The notes below the pieces were generated by a model. The model made no database searches. It worked only from the letters and a program-made list of their open reading frames with translations, and had not been told where the DNA came from. Position numbers and translations under genes: made by a program. Shown here in pieces: positions 22,779-32,456 of a stretch of DNA of 64,000 nucleotides; the stretch's first letter is position 1; the number at the start of each line of letters is the position of its first letter. Source of the DNA: Haematobia irritans (lineage: Eukaryota > Arthropoda > Insecta > Diptera > Muscidae); contig NC_134398.1 in assembly GCF_050003625.1 (NCBI RefSeq), forward strand, positions 85,127,983 through 85,191,982. Direction: 5' to 3'.

Positions 22779-24215
22779 CATAAGCGTGGGAAGGCCTCTG
22801 GGGAGGGGGCTTAGACCCCCGCAGAAAAATTTTAGCCCCCCCACAGAATTTGAAAACCTATTTACGATTTTACATTTTTATAAAAATTAAACAAGTATAT
22901 ACTCGTACAACGCACAAAGTTCCACTAAAGACTTTCATGCACAATCGAATTACTTGGGTTGTGGTAGAAGTCTTATATTTATCAAATAAAGCTGTGGTTG
23001 AACTTATGATTTAGTTGAATAAAAAATAGTAATTGATATTAAAACTATTATTTCATAAATTAATATCTTAATAATGCTGCAAAAAAGCGTCGCCAAAAAA
23101 GAAGTGAAAATGTTCTTTTTGGGTCTGGAAGTGGTACAAAATTGGCGGAGAAGCGATGAATGTAATATTAACTTGTCATAGAACGAATGTCCACCGTTTC
23201 AACAACCGTTGCAATGAATTTGCATCACTTCTTAAGGTGTGATCCGAATTCAGTGGTTTGAATGTGAATTAAAAATTTTGTGATATTTTCCCAAATAAAT
23301 AATTTGTATACTTTTTTATGATTTTTAATGCATTCTAATGCTTGTTTGAAACGTTTTTTCAAATATTATCGATTTTTCTATAATGGATTTAGCATTCTTG
23401 TGGCAAAATTTGAATAATTTGTACCATTTTATTTATTCTTACTCTTTTTTTAAACTATTTGAAAAATTAATAATTAATTAACATTAAAATATAAAAAAAT
23501 GTAGTAAAAAAACTTCCTATGTAGTTAAAATAGTTAACTTCTTTGTGAAGACATTTTTGGAAATGGTTTTAAAGTTGTGCCTTTAGAACAACACCCATTT
23601 TTTTGCTGGGAAAAATGTGGAACTACCCTACGGGAAATGGATCAACCACAGAACTGGTACAGGACTAGTCCCTGGTGTGTATGGACCAGTCCCAGTTCTG
23701 ATCAAAACGTATGAAAGGGACCGTCCACTTTAACATGGGTTTGTCATTGACGGAGTAAACTTACATTTTAGGACGCGTCTTGGACTCATCCCAAAGGACA
23801 CGTCTTGGGACAATTTAGCAGGAGCGACCCATAAACAGGTCCTCAGGAACCAGTCTCGGACAAACTCTTAGAAATCTCTTTCAAATTGGGCTCCTAATCG
23901 AACCCGAAATGAAAAAAAAAACTTTTGAAATATGTCGAACAAAAGGTTATTCTGATAATTTTATTTCACCAAATGTGAAAATTGCAACTAACTGGAGCAC
24001 AGGTACCAATTCTGTGATAGGTCCGTCAGTGGCAATTTGCCCGTAGGGTACTTTTAGTTGCTTTATTATAAATTGATTGTCGAGTTATTTTGATGTCTAT
24101 TTTTTTATTCAATTTTATGAAATAAAACATTAGTTGAACCTATAAGTTCAGTCTATAAAGTTTTAGCTAGGGGGGGTATAGCCCCCCCTAGGAAAATTGT
24201 CTAGCTACGCTAATG
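22779..24215. mobile_element. hAT-type non-autonomous element, 1437 bp
   Basis: The ends are CATAAGCGTGG and the inverse of CATTAGCGTAG, with an exact 8 bp duplication TGTGCGTG (22771-22778 and 24216-24223). Subterminal G- and C-runs (GGGGAGGGGGCTTAGACCCCC; AGGGGGGGTATAGCCCCCCC) could fold back. No transposase is encoded. A piece of family-A 5' sequence lies at about 22890-22970 and another small element at 23624-24050. The 8 bp duplication and CA...TG ends fit hAT. Confidence 0.8.
23624..24050. mobile_element. 427 bp MITE nested in the hAT-type element
   Basis: Starts TACCCTACGGGAAATGG and ends with the inverse GCAATTTGCCCGTAGGGTA. It has internal near-repeats of GGACTAGTCCC and GGACCAGTCCC type. 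The superfamily was not identified; no clear target duplication was seen. Confidence 0.6.
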
Positions 24216-24510
24216 TGTGCGTGGTATTTTGGGACTGGAATATAATATCAAGATACTAAAGTCATCTTCGAATAATTCTCCAGCTATGAATGCGTGAGTT
24301 GGTTTTAGACGCATTTGCTATGCAGTGTCATTTGGAGAGCTGCAACCACCATAAACATATGATTTTGAATCTTAAAATTTTGTCGAAATAAAAAAATTGT
24401 AATCATATGGGTCCATGATTTAACCTTCTTGTTCAGCCATGAGTTTGACCTTTGAAATAACTGTTGATTCTCTGTTGTGAAGTTTACAGTAAAAGTACAT
24501 GTATGACAAT

Positions 24511-24775
24511 AAATTTATTTTGTAAATGCAAGTACATAACATACAAATGTATTTTAGTATTAAGCGAGCGAACATGTATGGGTTCGAATCATATGTTCAA
24601 ATGACGCATGTCAATGAGATCGTTGTGTTGTTATTGCTGGTATTTTCCCCTCTGTGTTTATGAATGAAATCAGCTGTTATGGTAAATAGAACAGGACTGT
24701 TAAATGCGTTAAACTGGCCGTTTGGTGGTATCAATGTTAATATAACATCAACATCCACCCATTTACTTGGATAAT
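24511..24775 (-). promoter_or_regulatory. Probable OATP 3' UTR and poly(A) signal
   Basis: Just downstream of the OATP stop codon, the minus strand carries AATAAA at about 24512-24517, some 260 bp from the stop. No other gene or element intervenes; the nearest, the hAT-type element, ends at 24215. Using this signal is an inference. Confidence 0.4.
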
Positions 24776-24947
24776 TTAACTTGTTGATGCTACCACCATT
24801 GCGTTCTCCACGGTACTTATGGGTGATGCAGCACCATCACAGTTCTCCTCTGGTGGTACTTGTTTTGGTGGAATATAAAACCACCAGGCTGCAAAGAAAA
24901 ACACCACCGAGCATAGTTTTCCAGTCAATGCCAGAATCCACATATAA
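24776..24947 (-). CDS. OATP transporter, last coding exon
   Basis: Encodes YMWILALTGK, a hydrophobic helix (LCSVVFFFAAWWFYI) and a cytosolic tail rich in P, E and S ending MVVASTS and a stop. This is the last transmembrane segment and C-terminus of an organic anion transporting polypeptide. The acceptor AG lies at 24948-24949. Joined to the previous exon it gives NSQMSR|YMW in frame. The intron between is only 74 bp, unlike the two long introns upstream. Reading through that intron would also stay open, but conserved OATP sequence resumes only at YMW. Confidence 0.9.
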
Positions 24948-25021
24948 CTGTTGATTGGAATGTAAATGGTGCAATTAGTAAATGTAGTGAAGTTTTTAGG
25001 TTCACATCTGACCAAACTCAC

Positions 25022-25207
25022 CGACTCATTTGAGAATTCTCATAAACCAAGCAAGCACCCGCCTCTTCGTCGCATGTCTCTTGCCACAAAATGCATGTCT
25101 CATCTATGAGAGTACCAAATATCATTGGAGCCGGGATGGTACCCAGAAGTCGCACCTTGATCCATTGTATTCCAAGGGCGAACGAGCGTTGATCATCATG
25201 GACGCAC
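25022..25207 (-). CDS. OATP transporter, penultimate exon
   Basis: Encodes [15 protein letters not shown], then [20 protein letters not shown] and [20 protein letters not shown]. The segment after the extracellular Cys-rich domain, with its LGxIPxPxxFGxxxD signature and following cysteine pairs, is diagnostic of the OATP/SLCO family. Boundaries are acceptor AG (25208-25209) and donor GTGAGT. Phase matches both neighbours: AG plus G restores the R codon with the 48615 exon. The preceding intron is 23.4 kb and full of mobile DNA. Confidence 0.93.
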
Positions 25208-25322
25208 CTGTAACCAAGTCCATAGATTAGAACATTTACTTAAGATTAAAAAACAACATAACAAAAAATCGACTAAGAAAGCCGGAAGTGGGAGTCTATG
25301 TAAAAAAACTGTTTTAATCGTA

Positions 25323-25489
25323 CAGTGAGCCCTCTCAAAGTAGGACATTCTGAAAAGGGGACATTTCTCCAATGTGGGCACTTATCGTCAGATGTTTTCT
25401 ATATTGTCACATTCAAATTAACCTCTCAACTCACAAATGTGGACGAAATTTAGGCGACCGTGGATGTCCACTTCTGATCGATTTCACGG
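25323..25489. mobile_element. Pogo/Tigger-like MITE, 167 bp
   Basis: Begins CAGTGAGCCCTCTCAAAGT after a TA and ends ...TGATCGATTTCACGG before a TA. The inverted ends share CAGTGA/CCGTGA and AGTAGGACA/AGTGGACAT. Such ends and the TA target are typical of pogo-related elements. The sequence is short and diverged. Confidence 0.5.
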
Positions 25490-25859
25490 TAGTTTAAAAA
25501 TATTACAGCAGTTTACACCAAATATCGCAATCGTCATCCAGAAATGAGCTCAAAAATTTCAAATTGAAAAAAAAAAATCGTGATGGAACATCCATAATTT
25601 CCAGACACAATTTGCAAGTAATGTAAAGAGGACTAATTCAAAAAGCCAAATACTGGGGCAAGATACCATTTGTTAGTTATCTCCAATAAATTTTTAATTG
25701 AATTTGAAAAAATATTAAAATAAAAAATTATTCATTGAATTTTGTAATCAAAACAAACATCAGTCCACAACATTAATTGAACTAATATTTTTTTTTTAAT
25801 CGGCCTTGGTGATTGGTATTATAATTTACTATTTTTATGTTAGCCTGATGCCTGACGCA
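25490..25859. other. Intron sequence, nothing recognised
   Basis: AT-rich OATP intron with homopolymer runs; I found no element ends. Confidence 0.4.
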
Positions 25860-26365
25860 CACTCAAAATAAAGTGAACCCTCTATTTCACTAAAGCCAAT
25901 TTTAGTTCATGGAATTATTATGTTTGGAGAAAGTTTTCTTTACTCTAATAATTTTTTGCGTACGTTAGTTAAATTAACTAAAATCGAGGAAAAAAATATA
26001 CACAAATGAAGCATAAAGATTAACTAAATTCGAGTCTCCCACAAAATAGTTCAGTATTTCTTTAAATTTGCAAATTTTACTACAAATGCGTTCATCATGA
26101 ACTTCATATGTCACTAAAGACATTCTTGCAATTTTGAACTCCAGATTTTTCCTTTAAACTACAAATTTTTCTTTAACAAGTGAAAAAACTTAATTATGTC
26201 TAATAAATTTTCTTGAATTTGTCGAAAAATATTTACTTATTTTAATGACATCGGCGTAATGCCAGCGTTTGTAATACTGTTTAGTTAAAATTTTCTAAAA
26301 ATATTCAAAATTTTCTAAAATTAACCGAAATTTTTCTTCCTGGTGGATTCACTGTTTTTTCAGTG
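25860..26365. mobile_element. CAC-3: 506 bp element, CA target duplication
   Basis: Starts CACTCAAAATAAAGTGAACC and ends ...GGATTCACTGTTTTTTCAGTG, whose inverse (CACTGAAAAAACAGTGAATC) pairs with the start. It is flanked by CA on both sides (25858-25859 and 26366-26367). A truncated second copy, the 3' end only, lies at about 26637-26747 and also ends TTTTTTCAGTG before TA. No coding capacity. Confidence 0.65.
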
Positions 26366-26636
26366 CAGGCTGGTTTTTCGTCCAAATCATTTACTTTACA
26401 TTAATTACAAATTTAAATGCGAGCTAATTGGACATGAAGATTAAGGAATTGGTATTATTATGCTAACACATTGAAAAGAAAATGCCAGATACCCATCTTA
26501 CAAGCCTGACTATACATAAGTTTCAGTGTTGGCTAATCCACATTTCCATAGTCTCTAGTAAGATCTGGCTGCGTGAGATGATGATGGGTGAGATATGCTA
26601 ATTTCTTATGGGAATTACATACGAGAATCATTTCTT

Positions 26637-26747
26637 TTACTTATTTTTGTGATATCGGCGTGATGTCAGTGTTGGTAATACATTTCAGTTAAAATTTTCT
26701 AAAAATAATCGGAATTTTCTAAAATTAACCAAACCGTTTTTTCAGTG
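26637..26747. mobile_element. CAC-3, 3' fragment
   Basis: Aligns with 26236-26365 (GTGATATCGGCGTGATGTCAG against ATGACATCGGCGTAATGCCA, then AGTTAAAATTTTCTAAAAAT) and ends in TTTTTTCAGTG. The 5' half is missing. Confidence 0.6.
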
Positions 26748-27122
26748 TAGAACAATTTTCTTTGTCATGGTTAAATACAAAAGTCGAACGAAAATATAGG
26801 AACATTGTGAAAACAATTATAACAATGAATGCCTTACACGTAATGTCATTGCATTTCAAATTTAATTTGTTTTCATAGATATGACCTCCGTAGGCATGAA
26901 AAATGTCACACAGCATTAGAGATTGTAATCAGAAAGAAAAGGTTGACTTTTCGACATTTTAAAAATTAAGAAAATTTCACATTTTTAAATTTTGGAAATG
27001 TCAAAATTCGAGTTTTGTAAAGGTCAAATTTTCGACCTTTGAACTTTTTCAAAATTTGGAAAAGTAAAGTAAGGTCGAATTTGACGATATCAAAAAGTGT
27101 AATTAACACATAAAGACAGGCA
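26748..27122. other. Intron sequence with FTTT-like low complexity
   Basis: No gene or element was recognised. The open frame on the minus strand here is F/L-rich low complexity, an effect of A-rich DNA. Confidence 0.4.
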
Positions 27123-27804
27123 CTAAGTTCCAGCGTTGCCAGAATTGTTTCGCCAAAAACCGCTAGATTTGTCCAAAAAACTAGCCAAAAAAAGCTAAAA
27201 AATTGTAAAAAATAGCTAGAAAAAAAGCTAAATTGTTTTGTATCAAAAGTCACAATTTTGATTGAAAGTTAACAAACTTAAAGGCTTTATTTCACTTAAA
27301 ATGCATATTATTTTAATTGTATTCATTTTATTTCCATTTCTGTGAGACTGTAAGAAAATCTAAGTCATATTAGCTCTGTTTGCGTACTCGATACATTTTG
27401 ATAACTATCACAAATTTTTACTGGAAGTCCTTCATTTATATTTCCTAGTAAATAAATACTTTTTTATTACTAGGAATAGCAATAAGCAGCTGGTTAATCA
27501 TCAACAAGTCCAATGTCACATAGAACTGCATTAGAAAATATCAATATATTTCGTTTTAACTGAATTAATGATAAATTCGTGAACGTATACACTTCTCCTT
27601 ATATTACCCAAGAAAATAAAACCCATTCTAACTGTCTTGCAAGTTTATACTGAATAACTTTTATTCGAAAATTTCCCATACAAACCTATTGTTGTCCAAT
27701 TTTCGTAAATGTAAATCCATTCCATTAATAAATAGCAGATTTGTTTTGATCCTATCACTACGAATTTTTTTATTGCATTGTTTTTGATGTTAAAAAAATA
27801 ATAC

Positions 27805-28296
27805 CACATTCAAAACTTTATTTCCTTAATTATTTCTATGTTCGGTTCCAAAGATTTTGTACACTTATGATTTTGGTATTGATTCAGAGTCAAATTTGAA
27901 TTTATTCGTTTTTTCAGCTTTTTCTTCATGAGCTATTACAGTGCTTTAAAAACGTGCTAACAGCAACTTAAATTTAATTCAGACTCGACTTTAAGTAAAA
28001 ATTATTCTGTGTATACGTTTTTAAAATAAAATGTTGAAAAACCTCTTCTATTTTTGAACGCTATTTTGGTTTGTGGTCAAGATACAAAAACTCCACAAAT
28101 TTAAAGACTTTTTAATTAATTTTAAGAATTTTTTAGAATTGACCCTAGCCTTCTTTCATGAAAAGATACCCATTTTTAAGATGAATCACTTAACTATAAG
28201 GACAAAAGGATTTTATCGGCTTTTGGGCTTTTGGAGGAAAACATATAAGAGAAATTCACAAATGCTATTATAACCAATGACAATATTTTTTCAGTG
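27805..28296 (+). mobile_element. CAC-2 element, copy 1 (492 bp)
   Basis: Begins CACATTCAAAACTTTATTTC and ends CAATATTTTTTCAGTG, flanked by TAC on both sides (27802-27804 and 28297-28299). A central block ATTCAGACTCGACTT...AAAAATTATTCT and a later GATGAATCACTTAACTATAAGG recur in copies at 43165-48309, 55940-56443 (inverted) and 59967-60115. Non-coding. Confidence 0.65.
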
Positions 28297-28424
28297 TACA
28301 AAGCAATTCGCATCTACTATTTTAATTTAGTAATATCATAATAACTTTAGAATACGTATTATAATAACGAGTCAAATGCTATTATTCCTAATAATTTACT
28401 GACAGTTTATATAAGGAATTTGTA

Positions 28425-28485
28425 TGGTAATAGTAGATTGTATGGTAATAGTAGATAGTTTGTATGGTAATATTAGATAGTTTAC
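28425..28485. repeat. Short tandem repeat (22-23 bp unit, three copies)
   Basis: Three adjacent copies of TGTATGGTAATAGTAGATAG with small differences lie inside the hAT-type element. Confidence 0.85.
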
Positions 28486-28949
28486 GATAACTTTTATGAA
28501 TACTAGGAAAAAACTTTACAACATAATGGCTGGAATAATTGTTAAGGCTTAAATTGAGCTTCGAAATATGCGGAGACCCTTATTCTTGCAGCAAGACTTA
28601 CATAAAAACGAAGTTTTATCCATATTTCAATAGGAACATGTCGAAAATAAAAAAGGCCAAAAATAGCTAAAAGGGTGATGAAAAAAGCCAGAAAAAAGCT
28701 AAAAGCTAAATGCATTTTTTCCCCGCTAAACGTCTTCAAAAAAAGCCAAATCTAGCGGGAAAAAAGCTAAATTGGCAACGCTGCTAAGTTCATCTTTCAC
28801 AAGTGGAAATCAAAATGAAAAGTGATATATAAGGATAAAGACAATAAGTTTTTTTCCCTATAAAATGGCATAGTAAAGAAATGTAACATAGAACATTGAA
28901 CTAAAATAAAGGTTGCTAAAATAAGTTAACTTTTGTTTTTTTTTTAGTA

Positions 28950-29009
28950 TAACTATAAATGTTTCAGCCTTGGCGAAGGTCCATCTTCCCTAAGACTATT
29001 CAGTTCACG
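28950..29009 (-). mobile_element. SINE relic, 3' tail side, cut by CAC-1
   Basis: AAGACTATTCAGTT matches the antisense SINE tail. The body of the same antisense SINE follows the CAC-1 copy at 30804-30960. The match is short and the far end undefined. Confidence 0.45.
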
Positions 29010-30218
29010 CACTGTTAGAAAAATATGTTTTTCATATGTTCCGATATAAACAAAATGTGTTTCGGGCACAATTTTAAAACACAATATATTTAAGTGCAAA
29101 CATGTAATGTTCCTAAACTAACACTAAATGTTTGGGACATCTATGTTAATATGTTAGAATATATTATGTTTGGGACATGAATGTTTCATAAAAATCATAT
29201 GTGTGAATGCAAACATATATAAATTTACAAATTTCGACTAAACATACATATGTTGTGATATTTTATTCAAAGCGACAGAGTATAGAGAAAGAAATAGAGA
29301 TGGAAACCGGGAGAGTTGACGAAAGATATCAACATAACACAGCGAGAGAATCAAAAGAGAGCGATTTCTGTGAAACCGCCTGTATGTTGTTTCGGAAAAC
29401 TGTTTTATGATAAGGCCAAAAATTTGATATGCTTAAGTCTAAATATTATTTAATTTGAATAAAGAGAATGGACATTCGGAACCAAGAAAATAGACATTTG
29501 AAAAACAAACAGCATATGTTTTCGACTTGAGAGCAGCATTTTATGTATGTGTGGACATGTGTTTTGTTTATCATTTTGTCATTATGGGCACAATTTTTTT
29601 CTTGGTTCGTTAATAGAAATCAGGGGTCTTCATAAAAATAACGAAAGGGCACTATACTCTTTTTAGAGTTGGGACAATAAAATGAAATAAGGAGGAAATA
29701 GTGAAAAATTACACAGTAAAATGTATAAAAACAAAGTTTAGTTCCTCTTAATTAATAAGTAGTCCACGAGGAGTTGACGGACACCTTCAAATATAAAAGC
29801 GTGCGTTAAGTTCGAGTTTTGCAGCTAAAACAATTTAAAAAGTTTATTTTCTTTAAAATTAATTATTAAAGAAAAATAAAAGGCATTTTAGAGCGATGGT
29901 GTTAAATGCTAGTAAAAAACTGTTCACGCCTAAATAAATGTATGTTTATATTATAAAATTATTTATGTACGTTTATACTCGACTCCACGTTCTTCTTTTG
30001 TTAGAGTTTTTGAATTCCTTCCAAATTTTAAAGTTTTGTACCAAAAACAGTTTTTTGTTACAAAATTTTTATTTTTGCAAAAAAAAAAATATTTCATCCA
30101 AAAATCAGTCAATTTCGTTTATATCAAGCTACTGTCTATAAATCTTTAATAACCCACATTTCGAAGTTTCATTATAAAAATTTAATATAGCATAAATATA
30201 AATGTGTAAATTAAAAAA

Positions 30219-30296
30219 AAAGTGTTCGGTCGGAGCAGGGATTGAACCCACGACCCTTTGCATGCAAGGCAGACATGCTAACCACTGCTCCACGTG
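30219..30296 (-). repeat. tRNA-like module beta inside CAC-1 (SINE head)
   Basis: The minus strand shows an A box (TGGAGCAGTGGTTAGC) and B box (GGGTTCAATCCC), then CTCCGACCGAACAC. This is nearly the head of the SINE at 1009. It looks like a captured SINE head, not a functional tRNA: no clean acceptor stem was found. The same module is at 51341-51416 and, in the inverted copy, 53922-53990. Confidence 0.75.
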
Positions 30297-30412
30297 GCAA
30301 ACAAATGTATGTTTCTGTTAAATAATGTTATGTTTGCATGGGCTCGTGGGCGTTGCAAACTATGCTATATAAATGTAACTTATAACGATAATTATCTGCT
30401 GGTGACCATAAC

Positions 30413-30483
30413 AGCTACGTAGCCCAGTGGATAGTGTGTTGGCTTACAAACTGTATGGTCCTCGGTTCGATTCTCCGTGCAGG
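30413..30483 (+). repeat. tRNA-like module alpha inside CAC-1
   Basis: An A box (TAGCCCAGTGGATAG) and B box (GGTTCGATTCT) surround a possible anticodon loop CTTACAA. About 70 bp later comes TTTGTATTACAG. It is unrelated to module beta and faces the other way. Copies: 51534-51604, 53726-53797 (inverted), and diverged ones at 4115-4205 and 53237-53313. Confidence 0.72.
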
Positions 30484-30803
30484 CGAAAGGTAAAATTTAA
30501 AAAAATTTATAAAAGTGAATAATTTCTTCAACATTATTTGTATTACAGAAAAAGATGCCAAGAACTAAAAAATTTCGTGGAAGTGAAAATTACGAGTATG
30601 TTAGGGAATGAGCACAATCGTCTTTGGGAAAAATTCTTCCAAGCATATAATATTTTTGTGCTCAAAATGCTTCCAAACATATAATATGTTCACAACATAA
30701 CAAACAAACATATTAATGTTTCGGCAGTATCCAATAATATATGTGCTTCCTGCAAAATATGTTTGGAACATATGTTAAAGAAGCGATTTTTTTTGAGGGT
30801 GCG

Positions 30804-30960
30804 GGCGGTGAACTTCTCTCCTTATTCATTCAACAGCATAATTGGGAGCGGATACACCACCGCTGAAAGAAATTGTTGTGTTCGGTCAAAACTGGGATTG
30901 AACCTATAAACACTTGTATGCAAGGCTTGCTAACCATTGCATATTCATTCCTCTATTTAG
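30804..30960 (-). mobile_element. SINE relic, body and head
   Basis: The reverse complement shows the SINE order: ...GAGAAGTTCACC, a diverged middle, then a head with B box (GGTTCAATCCC) and A-box remnants. It is degraded and continues 28950-29009 across the CAC-1 insertion. Confidence 0.6.
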
Positions 30961-31196
30961 TGTATGAAATATCATTTTTGTTTAATTCTCAATAACATAT
31001 TTTTCCTACGGAAGTAACTGGGTTATTCGTATCTAAAATGTAGGTTAGGTTAGGTTAAAGTGTCAGCCCGATTAAGATTCAGGCTCACTTAGACTATTCA
31101 GTCCATTGTGATACCACATTAACTAAAAGTACCTATTACATATGGGCACTTCTAGTTTTAACCGCTGAACCTTCTCGATTATTTTCTTCTGTTGAA

Positions 31197-31740
31197 TCAA
31201 CCAGATTGTTCCAAGAACATTAGCAGACTGCTTAAGTTAACGTTTTCCAGGTCCGCCAGTAATCTGAAGCTATATGCCCCTAAAATTTGCTTACGCCTTA
31301 CACAAAATGCAGGACACTCACACAAGAGGTGTTTTATTGATTCCTTTTTCTCCGCATCATGACAGCTCATACCATAGTCATAATACTTCGTGCCAATAGT
31401 TTTTGCAAAATCGCCTATCAGGCAGCGACCCGTTATAGTAGATATCAGGAGTGAAATCTGGCGTCTCAAGAACACTAGCATATCTAGTGTGCGGTTTAAG
31501 TTTAAATGGGACCATATTTGCTTGGTGTCGTTACAACCCTTGCAATTCTCCCATCGAACATTTTCCATCATGACAGCCTTCTAACGCAGTAAGAGTTTGC
31601 AGGTAGCCAGAGGCATGCCAACAGATTCTAGTTCCCCTGGAATATGTAAGGTAGTTCCTAGCCTTGATAGCTCATCTGCTTCGCAGTTGCCCGGTATGTT
31701 CCTATAGCCAGGCACCTATATTAGTTGAATATTGTGCTGC
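31197..31740 (-). pseudogene. LOA-like LINE ORF2, RNase H and C-terminus
   Basis: The minus strand reads RNIPGNCEADELSRLGT (RNase H end), then MENVRWENCKGCNDTKQIW and CHDAEKKESIKHLLCECPAF, closely matching 9450-9970 of the longer copy. Stops and a frame change near 31575 break it. It is fused upstream to ORF1 by the internal deletion. Confidence 0.88.
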
Positions 31741-31744
31741 TCAG

Positions 31745-31955
31745 CCAACCCTCAAATCAGCTGTTGGAAGATCTGGATTGCATTGTTTCAGTGTGTTTAA
31801 AATAGATTCAGGGTCAGGAGGGTTTCCAGGTATCCACGCATAGACCTCTGGTCCTCAAATGCGACTAGCTTAAATCGTCCTTGATACCAACCAGCCTCTT
31901 GGTGTCGAGGATCTGGGCCGGGAAACTTTTCCAACACCTGTGAGTAGACGCCAAG
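31745..31955 (-). pseudogene. LOA-like LINE ORF1, 3' part
   Basis: On the minus strand LGVYSQVLEKFPGPDPRHQE, GWYQGRFKLVAFEDQRS and IPGNPPDPESILNTLKQC can be read with one frameshift. The GWYQG ... DQRS block is typical of ORF1 proteins in this LINE group. It continues directly from 39610-39757 once the BEL element is removed (reading ENAL|LGVYSQ). Confidence 0.75.
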
Positions 31956-31960
31956 CAAAG

Positions 31961-32430
31961 TGTACAATTCCGAGACGGCTTAGACTGTAATGGACTGTAG
32001 TATTAGTTATCGTAATGCTCCCAGAACAGTATGAGTAAAACCAGAACGAGAAAAGAAAGGCAAAATTTCAATTTTCAAGTTACAGTACAAATTGTTTATT
32101 AGTGGATAGCTGCGGCTTACCCTTTTGGAAATTGAAACGCAAGTAAGTTACAAAACCAAAGCATTGATCAGACATTGTGATTTAGTACATACAAGAAATA
32201 TTTTAATCCAGTCAAAACGAAAGGGACAAATATTAAACAAGAGTTTTGAGTGAAAGCTTTCACTGTCAGACAGAGAAAGCGGTCAGAGTTGCCGCTTTTA
32301 AAGAATTCATTTCAAAGATTTATCTAAACGTTACATCAGTAACACATTCAAATTCAATTCATTAATTCAATAATTGTTACACGATAAAAAAAGAAAAAAA
32401 GACAAAATCACTGTTGAACGGAGTTCAACA
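31961..32430 (-). repeat. 3' LTR of the BEL element
   Basis: The minus strand runs TGTTGAACTCCGTTCAACAG to ...GAATTGTACA (470 bp), opening with the small palindrome TTGAACTCCGTTCAA. Its first 180-200 bp recur at 39424-39604 with a 16 bp indel and several substitutions. Confidence 0.85.
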
Positions 32431-32456
32431 TGCCGCCCCTCTTGCAGCAATGCAAC

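Larger units (their letters stand above)
27131..28783. mobile_element. hAT-type non-autonomous element, 1653 bp
   Basis: The ends are CAGCGTTGCCAGAATTG and the inverse of CAGCGTTGCCAATTTAGC, with an exact 8 bp duplication CTAAGTTC (27123-27130 and 28784-28791). Subterminal AAAAAAGCTAAA repeats occur at both ends. No transposase is encoded. A CAC-2 element is nested at 27805-28296, and a 22-23 bp tandem repeat (TGTATGGTAATAGTAGATAG) at 28425-28485. Confidence 0.88.
29010..30801 (+). mobile_element. CAC-1 element, copy 1 (1792 bp)
   Basis: Starts CACTGTTAGAAAAATATG and ends ...AAGCGATTTTTTTTGAGGGTG, flanked by CG on each side. The ends are imperfect inverted repeats that share CATATGTTCC about 25 bp in. 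Both flanks carry many ACATATGTT/AACATATGT motifs, like the subterminal repeats of CACTA elements. Two tRNA-like modules lie in the right half: one antisense (30219-30296) and one sense (30413-30483). It has no transposase; a 67-codon frame (29938-30141) is merely shared through copy identity. The copy sits inside an antisense SINE. Confidence 0.85.

Noticed and set aside
24948..25021. Reading through the 74 bp segment as OATP coding sequence
   Set aside because: The frame is open, but good splice sites border it and the conserved OATP sequence joins cleanly (SR|YMW) when it is removed.
30413..30483. A genuine tRNA gene
   Set aside because: A and B boxes are present but I could not form a proper acceptor stem, and the segment is repeated inside a mobile element.
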